Positions 45,191 through 52,991 of a stretch of DNA of 64,000 nucleotides are shown here, piece by piece. The notes below the pieces were generated by a model. That model saw nothing but the letters and a program-made list of their open reading frames with translations. It searched no databases and was not told where the DNA came from. The stretch is taken from NCBI GenBank assembly GCA_038748065.1, contig JBCDJG010000007.1:1-64000 (forward strand), read 5' to 3'. This DNA is from JBCDJG01 sp038748065 (lineage in GTDB: Bacteria; Pseudomonadota; Gammaproteobacteria; Pseudomonadales; Halieaceae). A program made the position numbers and the translations under genes. Every line of letters begins with the position of its first letter. Position 1 is the stretch's first letter.

Positions 45191-46690
45191 TCAAGGATTG
45201 CGGTCGCGCTCCTCTGGCCCGGCAACAATGCCGGAGAAGATTCCCGAGTCGTTCGCCGCTTTGGCGTGATCAGCGGCTCGTTTCTCCCATTGCGCGAGGC
45301 GACGCCGCGCTCGACGGCGCCTTATGGCAAGCCCGAGGATTATCGCAAGGAGTAGAATCACCGCCATGGTTATGGCGGGAATGAGCAGTCTGTCTTCCTC
45401 GACAAACATTGGCCGCGTGGTGATACCGCTGTTGTCCGCCACGGCGTAGACATCCACGTATAAGGGCAGGCGCCTGCGCAGGGTTTCGCTTTTCACGCGG
45501 ACCATAACCTGGTGCTGCCCGGCGTCGCTAAATGGCGGTAGCCCGACCCGGTATTCGCCATCCTCTGGTACCGGGTAACGGGAGGAAACGTTGATGACTC
45601 GACGTTGGCCGCCGGGCGAGCGAATCTCCAAGGACAGGTTAAACAAGGAGAGTACTTCGGGATCGGTAATGACGCGGCCCTTGTCGCGCAAACGAAGCCC
45701 GAGTTCAGAACGCTTGCCCGCAGGAAGACTGGCCGGTGGTGGGTCTATGTCCATAGTGAGGTCGGAAATGACAGCCACACGCATCTCTGCCAGGTCAGGC
45801 GCCTGCAGGCGCCACTCGCCAGAGGCGGGGCTAGCCGCCGTGGCCATGGCAAACTGACCGCTGACAAACCACTCGATGCCGGTTCGATCTGCCTGAGCAG
45901 GAAACTCGGTACCGTCAGGGGCGATCAAGGCGAATTCCGTCGCGTCGATGCCGCGGTGGAACACCAGCGCGGTGAACTCCTGAACCGAATCATCGATCAG
46001 AAAGGTCCGGTTGCTGACAGGGATGCGTGCCGTAGGCGCTGCCGTCTCCAGGGAGCGGATATAGACACGGAGCAGGTCATCCGGCGACAACGTGCGCTCG
46101 GCAATACCACCGGTGGTCTTTGCCAGTGCTTGCAGGAACTGCCAGTCAGCCTCATCAGACAGTGCGATGGTATGAACGGGGATGCCGGTCGCTCCCAGCT
46201 GCGGCGCGAGTTCACCCAGCACCTGGCGCGCGGCCGTTGCATTCGCCATGGGTGACTCAGATAAATCAACCTTGCCATCAGTCAGCAGGATAATACTGGT
46301 GCGATATCCGGGGTTCAGGCGATCTATGTCATAGGTCGCGGCCTTGAGTGCGGCAGGAATGTTGGTCAGCTGCCCGGAATTATCGATAAATGCCACATCG
46401 GCGAGCGCCTCTTCACGCCACGCGTCGTCGACCACGCGGTGCTGGACAAGTTCTACCGCTTCCTCGGCAAACAGCCAGACGCCTGCCCGTGCGCCGTTGG
46501 GCAGCAGCCGCACTATCAACTCCAGGGCAGGGCCGCGGAGATTCTCTGGATCAGAGTCTTTCATACTGCCAGAGATATCAATCAGCAGGCGAACGTCGGG
46601 CTGTAAGCCGCCCTGCCCCTGTTGCGCCTGCAGTAGCGCAGGCGCTGTCATTAGATACAAGCAAAGGCTCAAGCGCAGCACAATGCTCAC
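45191..46690 (-). CDS. Membrane-anchored periplasmic vWA domain protein
   Basis: The 499-aa protein has a signal peptide (cut after about ALLQA), a vWA domain with a complete MIDAS motif DISGSMKDSD near residue 38, then about 200 residues of beta-rich sequence and a membrane helix (LLIPAITMAVILLLAIILGL) followed by a basic cytoplasmic tail. So the metal-binding domain faces the periplasm. Its GTG start overlaps the upstream small membrane gene by four bases, and it is followed by moxR. Confidence 0.85.
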   Translation of the reverse strand: MSIVLRLSLCLYLMTAPALLQAQQGQGGLQPDVRLLIDISGSMKDSDPENLRGPALELIVRLLPNGARAGVWLFAEEAVELVQHRVVDDAWREEALADVAFIDNSGQLTNIPAALKAATYDIDRLNPGYRTSIILLTDGKVDLSESPMANATAARQVLGELAPQLGATGIPVHTIALSDEADWQFLQALAKTTGGIAERTLSPDDLLRVYIRSLETAAPTARIPVSNRTFLIDDSVQEFTALVFHRGIDATEFALIAPDGTEFPAQADRTGIEWFVSGQFAMATAASPASGEWRLQAPDLAEMRVAVISDLTMDIDPPPASLPAGKRSELGLRLRDKGRVITDPEVLSLFNLSLEIRSPGGQRRVINVSSRYPVPEDGEYRVGLPPFSDAGQHQVMVRVKSETLRRRLPLYVDVYAVADNSGITTRPMFVEEDRLLIPAITMAVILLLAIILGLAIRRRRARRRLAQWEKRAADHAKAANDSGIFSGIVAGPEERDRNP

Positions 46691-47058
46691 GCCGGTGCTT
46701 CTCCCGCTTTATCCTCTTCACCAGAGGGAATCCTGCGTCTCCGCCCGAGGAAGCCGATAACCAGCGCTGCAATAACAGCCAGGCCAGTGAACAGTAGCAA
46801 GGGCCGCAGCGCATGCTCAGCCGCGTCTACCCCGGCGGTCAAGACCTGGAAAGTGACGACCACCAGGGCTGGCGCAAGCGTCTCAACGCCTTCCTGGGGA
46901 TAGGCGGGTGTGAGCAATAGCGCAGCACTTGGCAACAGGAGCAGCGCCAGCCAGATTGGTCGCCAGCCCCTGCTTAGCCAGGCCATGTACAGGAGCGCCA
47001 GGACCGCGGACCCCAGGTACACCAGCATGGCGGCCTGGTACGACGCTTCATTCAGCAT
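46687..47058 (-). CDS. Small integral membrane protein
   Basis: A 123-aa protein with about four hydrophobic helices and a short basic tail (GRRRRIPSGEEDK). It opens the operon with the vWA gene, moxR and the CoxE-like gene, with overlapping codons to the vWA gene. It probably works in that membrane module. I do not recognise a named family. Confidence 0.7.
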   Translation of the reverse strand: MLNEASYQAAMLVYLGSAVLALLYMAWLSRGWRPIWLALLLLPSAALLLTPAYPQEGVETLAPALVVVTFQVLTAGVDAAEHALRPLLLFTGLAVIAALVIGFLGRRRRIPSGEEDKAGEAPA

Positions 47059-47067
47059 GCCGTCATC

Positions 47068-47508
47068 CTACTGCACCCAGGCGATGATGTGTTCATCATA
47101 ACCATCGGGGTGAACAAACTCCTCAGACAGGCTGCGGCCTCGAATTGAGATACCTGCATCGTGCACGGTATCCGGGCTTCCGCTGACCAATGGGTGCCAC
47201 GCAGGCAGCGTTTCACCCCGGGCCCGCAGGCGATAGGCACAGGTTGGGGGCAGCCAGTCCAGGTCGCTGGCCGACTCGGGGCTCAATTGAATACACTCGG
47301 GCACAAGCTCCGAACGGCGCGCATAGTCGCTGCAACGACAGGTCGCCTCATCAAGATAGCGACAGCGAATACGGGTCCAGGCGATCTCAGCGCTGTCTTC
47401 GTCTTGTAGCTTGTGCAGGCAACAACGGGCACAGCCATCGCACAATGCCTCCCACTGGCTAGGACTCAGCTCGGTCAGCGACAGGCGATTCCACCAGGCC
47501 TCAGCCAT
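47068..47508 (-). CDS. ycgN: UPF0260 cysteine-cluster protein YcgN
   Basis: A 146-aa cysteine-rich cytoplasmic protein (CDGCARCC, RCRYLD, CRCSDYARR, VPECIQL) matching YcgN. The cysteine pattern suggests a zinc or iron-sulfur site. The downstream position after ycgL and rnd is conserved in gammaproteobacteria. The start at MAEAWWNRL overlaps ycgL by eight bases. Its biochemical role is not established. Confidence 0.88.
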   Translation of the reverse strand: MAEAWWNRLSLTELSPSQWEALCDGCARCCLHKLQDEDSAEIAWTRIRCRYLDEATCRCSDYARRSELVPECIQLSPESASDLDWLPPTCAYRLRARGETLPAWHPLVSGSPDTVHDAGISIRGRSLSEEFVHPDGYDEHIIAWVQ

Positions 47509-47767
47509 CGGCACGCTCCCGCCTGAGCAATTCGTCCGGCGTCGGCGGCATCTGCAGGAAATAGCCTACGCTCGCTAAGGCCTCCAGCACCTCCAAGACG
47601 TTCACGCGCGCCAATTTTCGCTCGGGCGTCAGCCGCAGGATCATCACCTCCTCTGCATCACCAAAGCTGGTCATCAGCGCCTGGGGAACGTCTGTGAGAT
47701 CACGATCCATCGGTACGTATAAATACATCTCCGCTCGAAGGCTGCTGCGATAGATCCGGCACAGCAT
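47501..47767 (-). CDS. ycgL: YcgL domain protein
   Basis: An 88-aa protein with the YcgL opening CRIYRSSLRAEMYLYVP and a MILRLTPERKLAR core. The first Met (MLCRIYRS) is two bases past the rnd stop; an upstream start would lie inside rnd. YcgL is widespread beside rnd in gammaproteobacteria and has no fixed function. Confidence 0.9.
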   Translation of the reverse strand: MLCRIYRSSLRAEMYLYVPMDRDLTDVPQALMTSFGDAEEVMILRLTPERKLARVNVLEVLEALASVGYFLQMPPTPDELLRRERADG

Positions 47768-47769
47768 AA

Positions 47770-48891
47770 TCAACCGTGCTCCCCGACGAGTGTTTCGGCC
47801 AGCGGGCCTATAGCCGCCTGTGCGCGCCATCCCCGCCAGCTGCGGGGCGGCGAGATCTGCTCACCAGCGCTATCGCGCATCAACAGCTCATAGTCCTTGC
47901 CGCTCAGCAGAACCTCTGGTGCCATCGATAGCGAGCTGGCCAACTGTCGGCCCCTTTCCTTCAGCGCCTTTAGCCGCTGCCGCTGGGGGGCGGATAGCGG
48001 CGTCGGCAGGGGCGCAGGCAGTGAGTCTGGTGATAAACCTCGGGCGCTGTCGAGGCTCTCCAGAATCGCTTGCCCATGCTTGCGTAAGACTGGTGGCGGC
48101 AGGTCACACTGCTTGCGCAAGGCTTCCATGCTCTCAGGCTGAATGCGGGCAAGTTGCAGACAGGCCTTATCATCAATAATCCAGCTTCTTGGCCTGTCTC
48201 GCTCTTTGGCGGTGTCTTCACGCCAGGCGCAAATGGCGCGCAGGGCCGCAAGCTCTGCGGGCGACAGGGAGGCCGCTGACTTTACGCGACTGTAATACTC
48301 GGCCGGTTCAGCATTGGCCGTAGCTACCATGTCTTCTCCATCGGCAAGGATCCACGCGCCGCGGCCCAGATCCTCAGCGCGCTCTGCCAGCTGCCGCCAA
48401 ACCGTCATGAGGTAGGTCACGTCCATCGCCGCGTATTCACATTGGCTGTTGGTGAGCGGACGCTGCAGCCAGTCGGAGCGCGTCTCTCCCTTGGGCAAAT
48501 CTACACCGCAGATCGCCGCCACCAGCGAGCGATAGCCCATACCAAAATCCATTCCCAGTAGCGCCGCGGCCCGCTGCGTATCCCACAGGGGTGTCGGCAA
48601 CACACCGAGCCACCGTCGAAAGACCTCCAGGTCTTCACTAGGCGAATGCATGACTTTGAGTATGTCGCTGCGCCCGATGAAGCTCGCAAACTCTCGTGTT
48701 TCATCAAGGGCAAGGGGATCAACGAGATAAGCCACGTCGGCGAAGCACAGTTGCACCAGCGCGACCTGCGGATAAAAGGTGTTGCGGCGCATAAACTCCG
48801 TGTCGAGGGCGACCACTTCTGCGTCGTCATGCTCAGCCAAAACACTGGACAGAGCCTCGCTTGACTGGATCAGGCGCCAGGCATCAGTCAT
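47770..48891 (-). CDS. rnd: Ribonuclease D
   Basis: RNase D trims the 3' ends of tRNA precursors and other small RNAs. The 373-aa protein has the DEDD exonuclease domain (VALDTEFMRR with DxE, and the C-terminal YAAMDVTYL with the later Asp) and a C-terminal HRDC domain beginning near residue 210. Its ATG overlaps the recR stop region. The Cys/Leu composition and length are standard. Confidence 0.95.
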   Translation of the reverse strand: MTDAWRLIQSSEALSSVLAEHDDAEVVALDTEFMRRNTFYPQVALVQLCFADVAYLVDPLALDETREFASFIGRSDILKVMHSPSEDLEVFRRWLGVLPTPLWDTQRAAALLGMDFGMGYRSLVAAICGVDLPKGETRSDWLQRPLTNSQCEYAAMDVTYLMTVWRQLAERAEDLGRGAWILADGEDMVATANAEPAEYYSRVKSAASLSPAELAALRAICAWREDTAKERDRPRSWIIDDKACLQLARIQPESMEALRKQCDLPPPVLRKHGQAILESLDSARGLSPDSLPAPLPTPLSAPQRQRLKALKERGRQLASSLSMAPEVLLSGKDYELLMRDSAGEQISPPRSWRGWRAQAAIGPLAETLVGEHG

Positions 48892-49487
48892 TCAATGACC
48901 CGCCGTCCAGACAGCGCATGGGCCAGGGTAGTGCCGTCCACGTATTCCAGTTCCCCACCGAGGGGCACTCCGTGCGCAATGCGCGACACGCGCACGCCCT
49001 CTCCTTGCAGCAGCTCGGTCAGATAGTAAGCCGTGGCTTCGCCTTCAACGGTGGGGTTGGTCGCCAGAATAACCTCCTGAACCTGCTCTTGGCGCACTCG
49101 CTGATGGAAGCGATCAAGACCGATGTCCTCTGGGCCAACCCCGTCAATGGGTGAAAGATGCCCCATCAGCACGAAGTAAAGGCCACGGAAGCTGCCACTT
49201 TGCTCGATCGCGAGAACGTCTGCGGGTGTTTCAACGACGCAAATCGTCGTGGCATCGCGGCGTGGATCAGAACAGATCTCACAGACGTCGAGCTCCGTCA
49301 GATTGCGGCATTTGCTACAGTGCCCAATGCGCTCCAATGCCTCGGACAGGGCTTGGGCCAGCGTCGCGGCTCCTTCCCTGTCACGCTCCAGCAGGTGCAG
49401 GCTCATGCGCTGGGCGGATTTTGGTCCAACACCCGGCAGACAGCGCAAGGCTTCAATGAGGTCCTGTAATGCGGGACTGAACTGCAT
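48888..49487 (-). CDS. recR: Recombination protein RecR
   Basis: RecR works with RecO and RecF to load RecA on single-stranded gaps. The 199-aa protein has an N-terminal helix-hairpin-helix (LPGVGPKSAQRM), a four-Cys zinc finger (CSKCRNLTELDVCEIC) and a TOPRIM domain (ICVVETPADVLAIE). The start at MQFSPALQDL is chosen; a longer reading frame starts inside ybaB. It follows ybaB and dnaX as in most gammaproteobacteria. Confidence 0.97.
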   Translation of the reverse strand: MQFSPALQDLIEALRCLPGVGPKSAQRMSLHLLERDREGAATLAQALSEALERIGHCSKCRNLTELDVCEICSDPRRDATTICVVETPADVLAIEQSGSFRGLYFVLMGHLSPIDGVGPEDIGLDRFHQRVRQEQVQEVILATNPTVEGEATAYYLTELLQGEGVRVSRIAHGVPLGGELEYVDGTTLAHALSGRRVIE

Positions 49488-49497
49488 GAAGCCTGCC

Positions 49498-49821
49498 CTA
49501 GAAGGGCATCTTGAAGCCGCCGCCGACGTTAAAGCCCGCAGCCATGCCAGACATGGCGTCACGGTTGTGGGACTCCACCTTGCGCACTGCATCGTTCACA
49601 GCGGCGGCCAGTAAATCCTCCAGCACTTCCTTATCCTCGCTGAACACGGCGCTATCGATGCTGACACGCTTGACGTCATGGCGCCCATTCATCACAACGG
49701 ATACGAGACCCGCGCCGGCCTCGCCCTTCACTTCAGCGTCCGCCATCTGCTCCTGCATCTTGAGCATGTCTTCCTGCATTTTTTGCGCCTGCTTGAACAG
49801 GTCCGAGAAATCTCCCTTCAT
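49498..49821 (-). CDS. ybaB: YbaB/EbfC nucleoid-associated protein
   Basis: A 107-aa DNA-binding protein with a long N-terminal helix (DLFKQAQKMQEDMLKMQEQM), the core VVMNGRHDVKRVSID and a Gly-rich C terminus. YbaB dimers bind DNA non-specifically and influence nucleoid organisation. Position between dnaX and recR is nearly universal. Confidence 0.96.
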   Translation of the reverse strand: MKGDFSDLFKQAQKMQEDMLKMQEQMADAEVKGEAGAGLVSVVMNGRHDVKRVSIDSAVFSEDKEVLEDLLAAAVNDAVRKVESHNRDAMSGMAAGFNVGGGFKMPF

Positions 49822-49830
49822 AGCCTCTCC

Positions 49831-51558
49831 TTACGTATCCAGCGGCACGATGGATGCCGGGTCCAACTCGCCGTCAAAGTGTTCGATCAGCGCCGCCAGT
49901 GCGCTGTCTGACTGAATGTCCTTTACTGCCTGCTGACGCCTCTGTTCCTGTCGCTGGTGACGGCGCATGGCCGGGGTCTCGCCAACGACCGCCCCCACCT
50001 CTACCGTGACAGACAGCGATGTAGCGAAGTAGTTCTCCAGGGCCATTCGCAGTTTATCGCGATGGCCGTCATTGAACAGGCTGGAATTTGCCTCGTCCAG
50101 ACGAAACGCAAGCCTGTCTTCGCTACGCGCCAGTAACTCGCAGTGCGAAGCCACGCTGTACACCATGCCCATCAGGCCCAGGCTATCTAACAAATCAGGC
50201 CAGCCGGCGGCGTCCAGCGAGGACAGGGAAGCAAGCGCGTCGGCGCCTGCCCCGGGGGATTCAGCCGCTTGATTCTGGGCCGGCGGCGCCGTTTGTTTCT
50301 GGATCGGCGGAGCCGTTTGTTCCTGGATCGGCGGAGCCGCGGGAATCTCAGGCTGCTTAGCCGGACTCTCGAGAGCCGGCTCAGCCTCCAGCTTTTTTGC
50401 CGGCTCGCCGACCTCCGGGGCGGCGGGCTCGAGTGCAACGAGGTCCGATGCACTCAGTGCAGTATCGAGCACCTCCACCGGTCGGAAGGAAATCATGCGC
50501 AGCAGGCACATCTCGAAACCTGCCCTGGGGTCAGCGGCCAGCCGCAGGTCGCGCTTGCCATTGAGCGCCACCTGATAGAACAGCTGCACATCCTCGCCAC
50601 TCAGACTGGCAGCCAGCGCCGTCACTTTGTCAGCGTCTCCCCAACTGTTGCTGACGGCATCCGGTACCGCCTGCGCCAGGGCGACCCGGTGCAGGAGCGA
50701 GGCCAGTTCATCCAGGCTCGCCTCAAAATCCGGGGCATGTTCAGCCATGCGCGCCACCACGGCCAATGCACCTGATGGCTCATCGGCAGCGACCGCATCG
50801 AGCAGCTGGTAGACAAAGCTGCGATCAACCGTACCAAGCATGCCGCTAACGTCTTCTTCCAGCAGGCGCCCGGAGCCGAACGCAATCGCCTGATCGGTGA
50901 GACTGAGCGCGTCGCGCATGCTGCCTTGGGCAGCCCGCGCCAGCAACCACAGCGCTGGCTCTTCAAAGTCTACGGATTCTTCTGCAAGAACGCGCTGCAG
51001 GTGGCCGACGATCTGCTCGGGCGGCATATTCTTGAGGTTAAACTGCAGACAACGGCTGAGAATTGTCGCTGGAAGGCGTTGCGGGTCAGTCGTAGCGAGC
51101 AAAAACTTGACGTGGGGCGGCGGCTCCTCCAGCGTCTTCAGCAGCGCGTTGAAGCTGTGACTGGAGAGCATGTGCACCTCGTCAATGAGATACACCTTGT
51201 AGCGCGAGCGAGTGGGCGCATACTGCACGTTTTCCAGCAGTTCGCGCGTATCTTCAACTTTGGTACGCGACGCAGCATCGACCTCTATCAGATCGACGCT
51301 GCGACCTTCGGCGATTTCAAGACAAGAGCTGCATTTGCCGCAGGGTTCGGAGCTGACACCCGTTTCGCAGTTCAAGCATTTGGCAAGGATGCGGGCGATA
51401 GTTGTCTTGCCAACTCCGCGCGTGCCAGTGAATAGATAAGCGTGGTGCAGACGGTCGTGGTCGAGGGCATTCACCAGCGCCTGGAGAACGTGCTCCTGGC
51501 CCACCATCTCGCGAAAATTCCTGGGCCGCCATTTCCGCGCCAGAACCTGATAGGACAT
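49831..51558 (-). CDS. dnaX: DNA polymerase III subunits gamma and tau
   Basis: The 575-aa tau form is the clamp-loader ATPase that also couples the polymerase cores to the helicase. Domains: AAA+ with Walker A GTRGVGKTT, a four-Cys zinc module (CLNCE, CGKCSSC), DEVHMLS and sensor STILSRC-type sequence; a collar domain; then a Pro/Gln/Glu-rich linker with a 24-base tandem repeat, and a polymerase-binding C terminus. A frameshift site at 50392-50398 should yield a short gamma form of about 392 aa (see that feature). ybaB follows. Confidence 0.97.
   Translation of the reverse strand: MSYQVLARKWRPRNFREMVGQEHVLQALVNALDHDRLHHAYLFTGTRGVGKTTIARILAKCLNCETGVSSEPCGKCSSCLEIAEGRSVDLIEVDAASRTKVEDTRELLENVQYAPTRSRYKVYLIDEVHMLSSHSFNALLKTLEEPPPHVKFLLATTDPQRLPATILSRCLQFNLKNMPPEQIVGHLQRVLAEESVDFEEPALWLLARAAQGSMRDALSLTDQAIAFGSGRLLEEDVSGMLGTVDRSFVYQLLDAVAADEPSGALAVVARMAEHAPDFEASLDELASLLHRVALAQAVPDAVSNSWGDADKVTALAASLSGEDVQLFYQVALNGKRDLRLAADPRAGFEMCLLRMISFRPVEVLDTALSASDLVALEPAAPEVGEPAKKLEAEPALESPAKQPEIPAAPPIQEQTAPPIQKQTAPPAQNQAAESPGAGADALASLSSLDAAGWPDLLDSLGLMGMVYSVASHCELLARSEDRLAFRLDEANSSLFNDGHRDKLRMALENYFATSLSVTVEVGAVVGETPAMRRHQRQEQRRQQAVKDIQSDSALAALIEHFDGELDPASIVPLDT
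50281..50340. repeat. 24-base tandem repeat in the dnaX linker
   Basis: Two and a half imperfect copies of a 24-base unit (50281-50304, 50305-50328, 50329-50340) encode the Pro/Gln-rich linker PPIQEQTAPPIQKQTA, which separates the collar of tau from its C-terminal domains. It keeps the reading frame and is probably a flexible spacer prone to length change. Confidence 0.8.
50368..50398 (-). promoter_or_regulatory. dnaX -1 programmed ribosomal frameshift signal
   Basis: On the minus strand the slippery heptamer A-AAA-AAG (50392-50398) sits in the zero frame as GCA AAA AAG, the same as in E. coli dnaX. A shift to -1 reads GCT GGA GGC TGA and stops at 50381, giving a gamma protein of about 392 aa. 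Downstream, within about ten bases, AGCCGGCTC can pair with GAGTCCGGCT (one bulged base), a stem-loop at the place expected of a stimulator. Confidence 0.75.
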
Positions 51559-51635
51559 CTGGACCTGCTTTCCAACCGTTGCTTTTTAGAGGCTTAGGAT
51601 ACACCAGCGGCTGCGGCCGGTGAAAGGATGGAGGC

Positions 51636-51739
51636 AACCCGGACAGCCACACCCCGGCACACGAGTCGATAATTACCGTTGCTCCCTTCCGGGCCTGGCG
51701 GGGTTCACTACCTATCGTTGCGAGGGGACCGCCCGGGCC
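51636..51739 (-). ncRNA. ffs: 4.5S RNA of the signal recognition particle
   Basis: The minus strand carries the Ffh-binding core of bacterial SRP RNA: GGCCCGGAAGGGAGCAACGG (compare GGTCCGGAAGGAAGCAGCC of E. coli), with the complementary CGTGTGCCGGG further on, and the terminal pairing of CCCGG near the 5' end with CCGGG near the 3' end. It lies downstream of no gene and upstream of dnaX in the same direction, the usual gammaproteobacterial location. The exact ends are estimated from the pairing. Confidence 0.93.
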
Positions 51740-51827
51740 ACCACTGCAGCGCACACGGGGTGCGAAGGGCGCGTATTGTGGAGCAAAGCCTGCCCTGCTG
51801 CAAGCGCAGGCTGGTTTGAGCGCATTG

Positions 51828-52991
51828 TCAGGAGAGCAGGCCCGACTCGCCAGCCGAGTCACCGCCCCCGAGATCAACAGCCTGAATTGCAGCGCCGTCC
51901 TCACCGGGCATATGGCGCCCCCGCCAGTACCACAGTGTCCACAGAGACAGGCCGTAGACCAGCGCCAGTACGCCAGCGAGGTCCGGCATTTCGCCAGCCG
52001 CCAGAGCCACGATTTCCTCGCGATCGATTTCCGCCATCACGGCCCAGCGCGTATCACCCACCGCCATTGAGCTGTATGCGGATAAGACTTCGACATCGCG
52101 ATAATCGGGAGTGAATTCCACGCCCTCTTCCCCGGCAAGTGCTCGTGCCACTGTCCGGGTATCCACCCTGAGTTTCAGCACCGTTGACGCATCGCTGAAA
52201 CGGGAGTCGCTGCGCATCAAACCATCATCGCCCACCAGGTAGGTCTCACCGCTCTCGCCCATGCCTTCGAGGTAGCCCATGATGCCAAGAATCTGGTTGG
52301 TGGGTAGTTGCAGAGCCAGGACACCGATCGTGAGACCCATGGGGTCGACGACCGTTTGTGCCATGAACATGGCAGGGGCATCGGCGCTCGGGGCATAAGG
52401 CGCCATATCAGTCAGGACTACCTCTCCCGGGCTTTGCACGGCCGCGCGGAAGGCCTGTCCCAGGCCAGTACTGCGGTAGGGGCCCGTCAACAGACTGGTG
52501 CCGAAGTCATCCTCTTTTTCGACGCTGAAATATACGTAGCCGTCCAGTCCGACCAGAAAAAAGTCGTAATAACCACGCTGCGTCACGAACAGGCTGGCAA
52601 CAGGTTGCAGTTCAGCGTGCAGGTCGCAGTAGCTGGTGTCACCAGCACGCTGGTAATTGCGCATTTCACCCGGCGGAAATGGGTTGTTATCGATGTAGTC
52701 TCGTCGGACGCGCGCCGAAAAGCTCTCCGCCTCCTCTTCCTGCCAACGACGAAGCAGTTCCTGCTGCGCGACGACCAGCTGCGGGCTGCTGGCCCAGAAC
52801 TTCAGCTCAGCCTCCGCCGTACTGAAGTACTGTTGCATGGCGCCGCGGCGCAGTTCGTTCAGCAACTGGAGCCGATCGCCAACCTGATTAGAAAAACTCG
52901 CCAGGTTCAACCGTGCCAGGCCCCAGCCCAGCGCCAACACGCACAGCAACAGGAGCACTGCCGCAATCGACCAGAACCGGGCATTAGACAC
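51828..52991 (-). CDS. Cache-domain membrane sensor without output domain
   Basis: A 387-aa protein starting at a GTG that overlaps the stop of the TAXI-type gene, with GAGAGG just upstream. It has a membrane helix (about 7-27), some 300 periplasmic residues resembling a double Cache domain (with GYYDFFLVGLDGYVYFSV and GETYLVGDDGLMRSDSRF), a second helix (about 337-356), and only about 30 cytoplasmic residues. Receptors of this type normally carry a kinase, cyclase or chemotaxis domain next; none is present. The stop codon is clean and the following 4.5S region shows no continuation. It may signal through the partner protein. Confidence 0.75.
   Translation of the reverse strand: MSNARFWSIAAVLLLLCVLALGWGLARLNLASFSNQVGDRLQLLNELRRGAMQQYFSTAEAELKFWASSPQLVVAQQELLRRWQEEEAESFSARVRRDYIDNNPFPPGEMRNYQRAGDTSYCDLHAELQPVASLFVTQRGYYDFFLVGLDGYVYFSVEKEDDFGTSLLTGPYRSTGLGQAFRAAVQSPGEVVLTDMAPYAPSADAPAMFMAQTVVDPMGLTIGVLALQLPTNQILGIMGYLEGMGESGETYLVGDDGLMRSDSRFSDASTVLKLRVDTRTVARALAGEEGVEFTPDYRDVEVLSAYSSMAVGDTRWAVMAEIDREEIVALAAGEMPDLAGVLALVYGLSLWTLWYWRGRHMPGEDGAAIQAVDLGGGDSAGESGLLS

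Noticed and set aside
50281..50340. Short tandem repeat that might suggest a CRISPR array
   Set aside because: The units are head to tail without spacers and keep the dnaX reading frame; no cas gene is present. No CRISPR array was seen anywhere in the window.
51559..51635. Possible small gene between dnaX and the 4.5S RNA
   Set aside because: No start with a ribosome site; the stretch is the leader of dnaX and the 3' flank of ffs.
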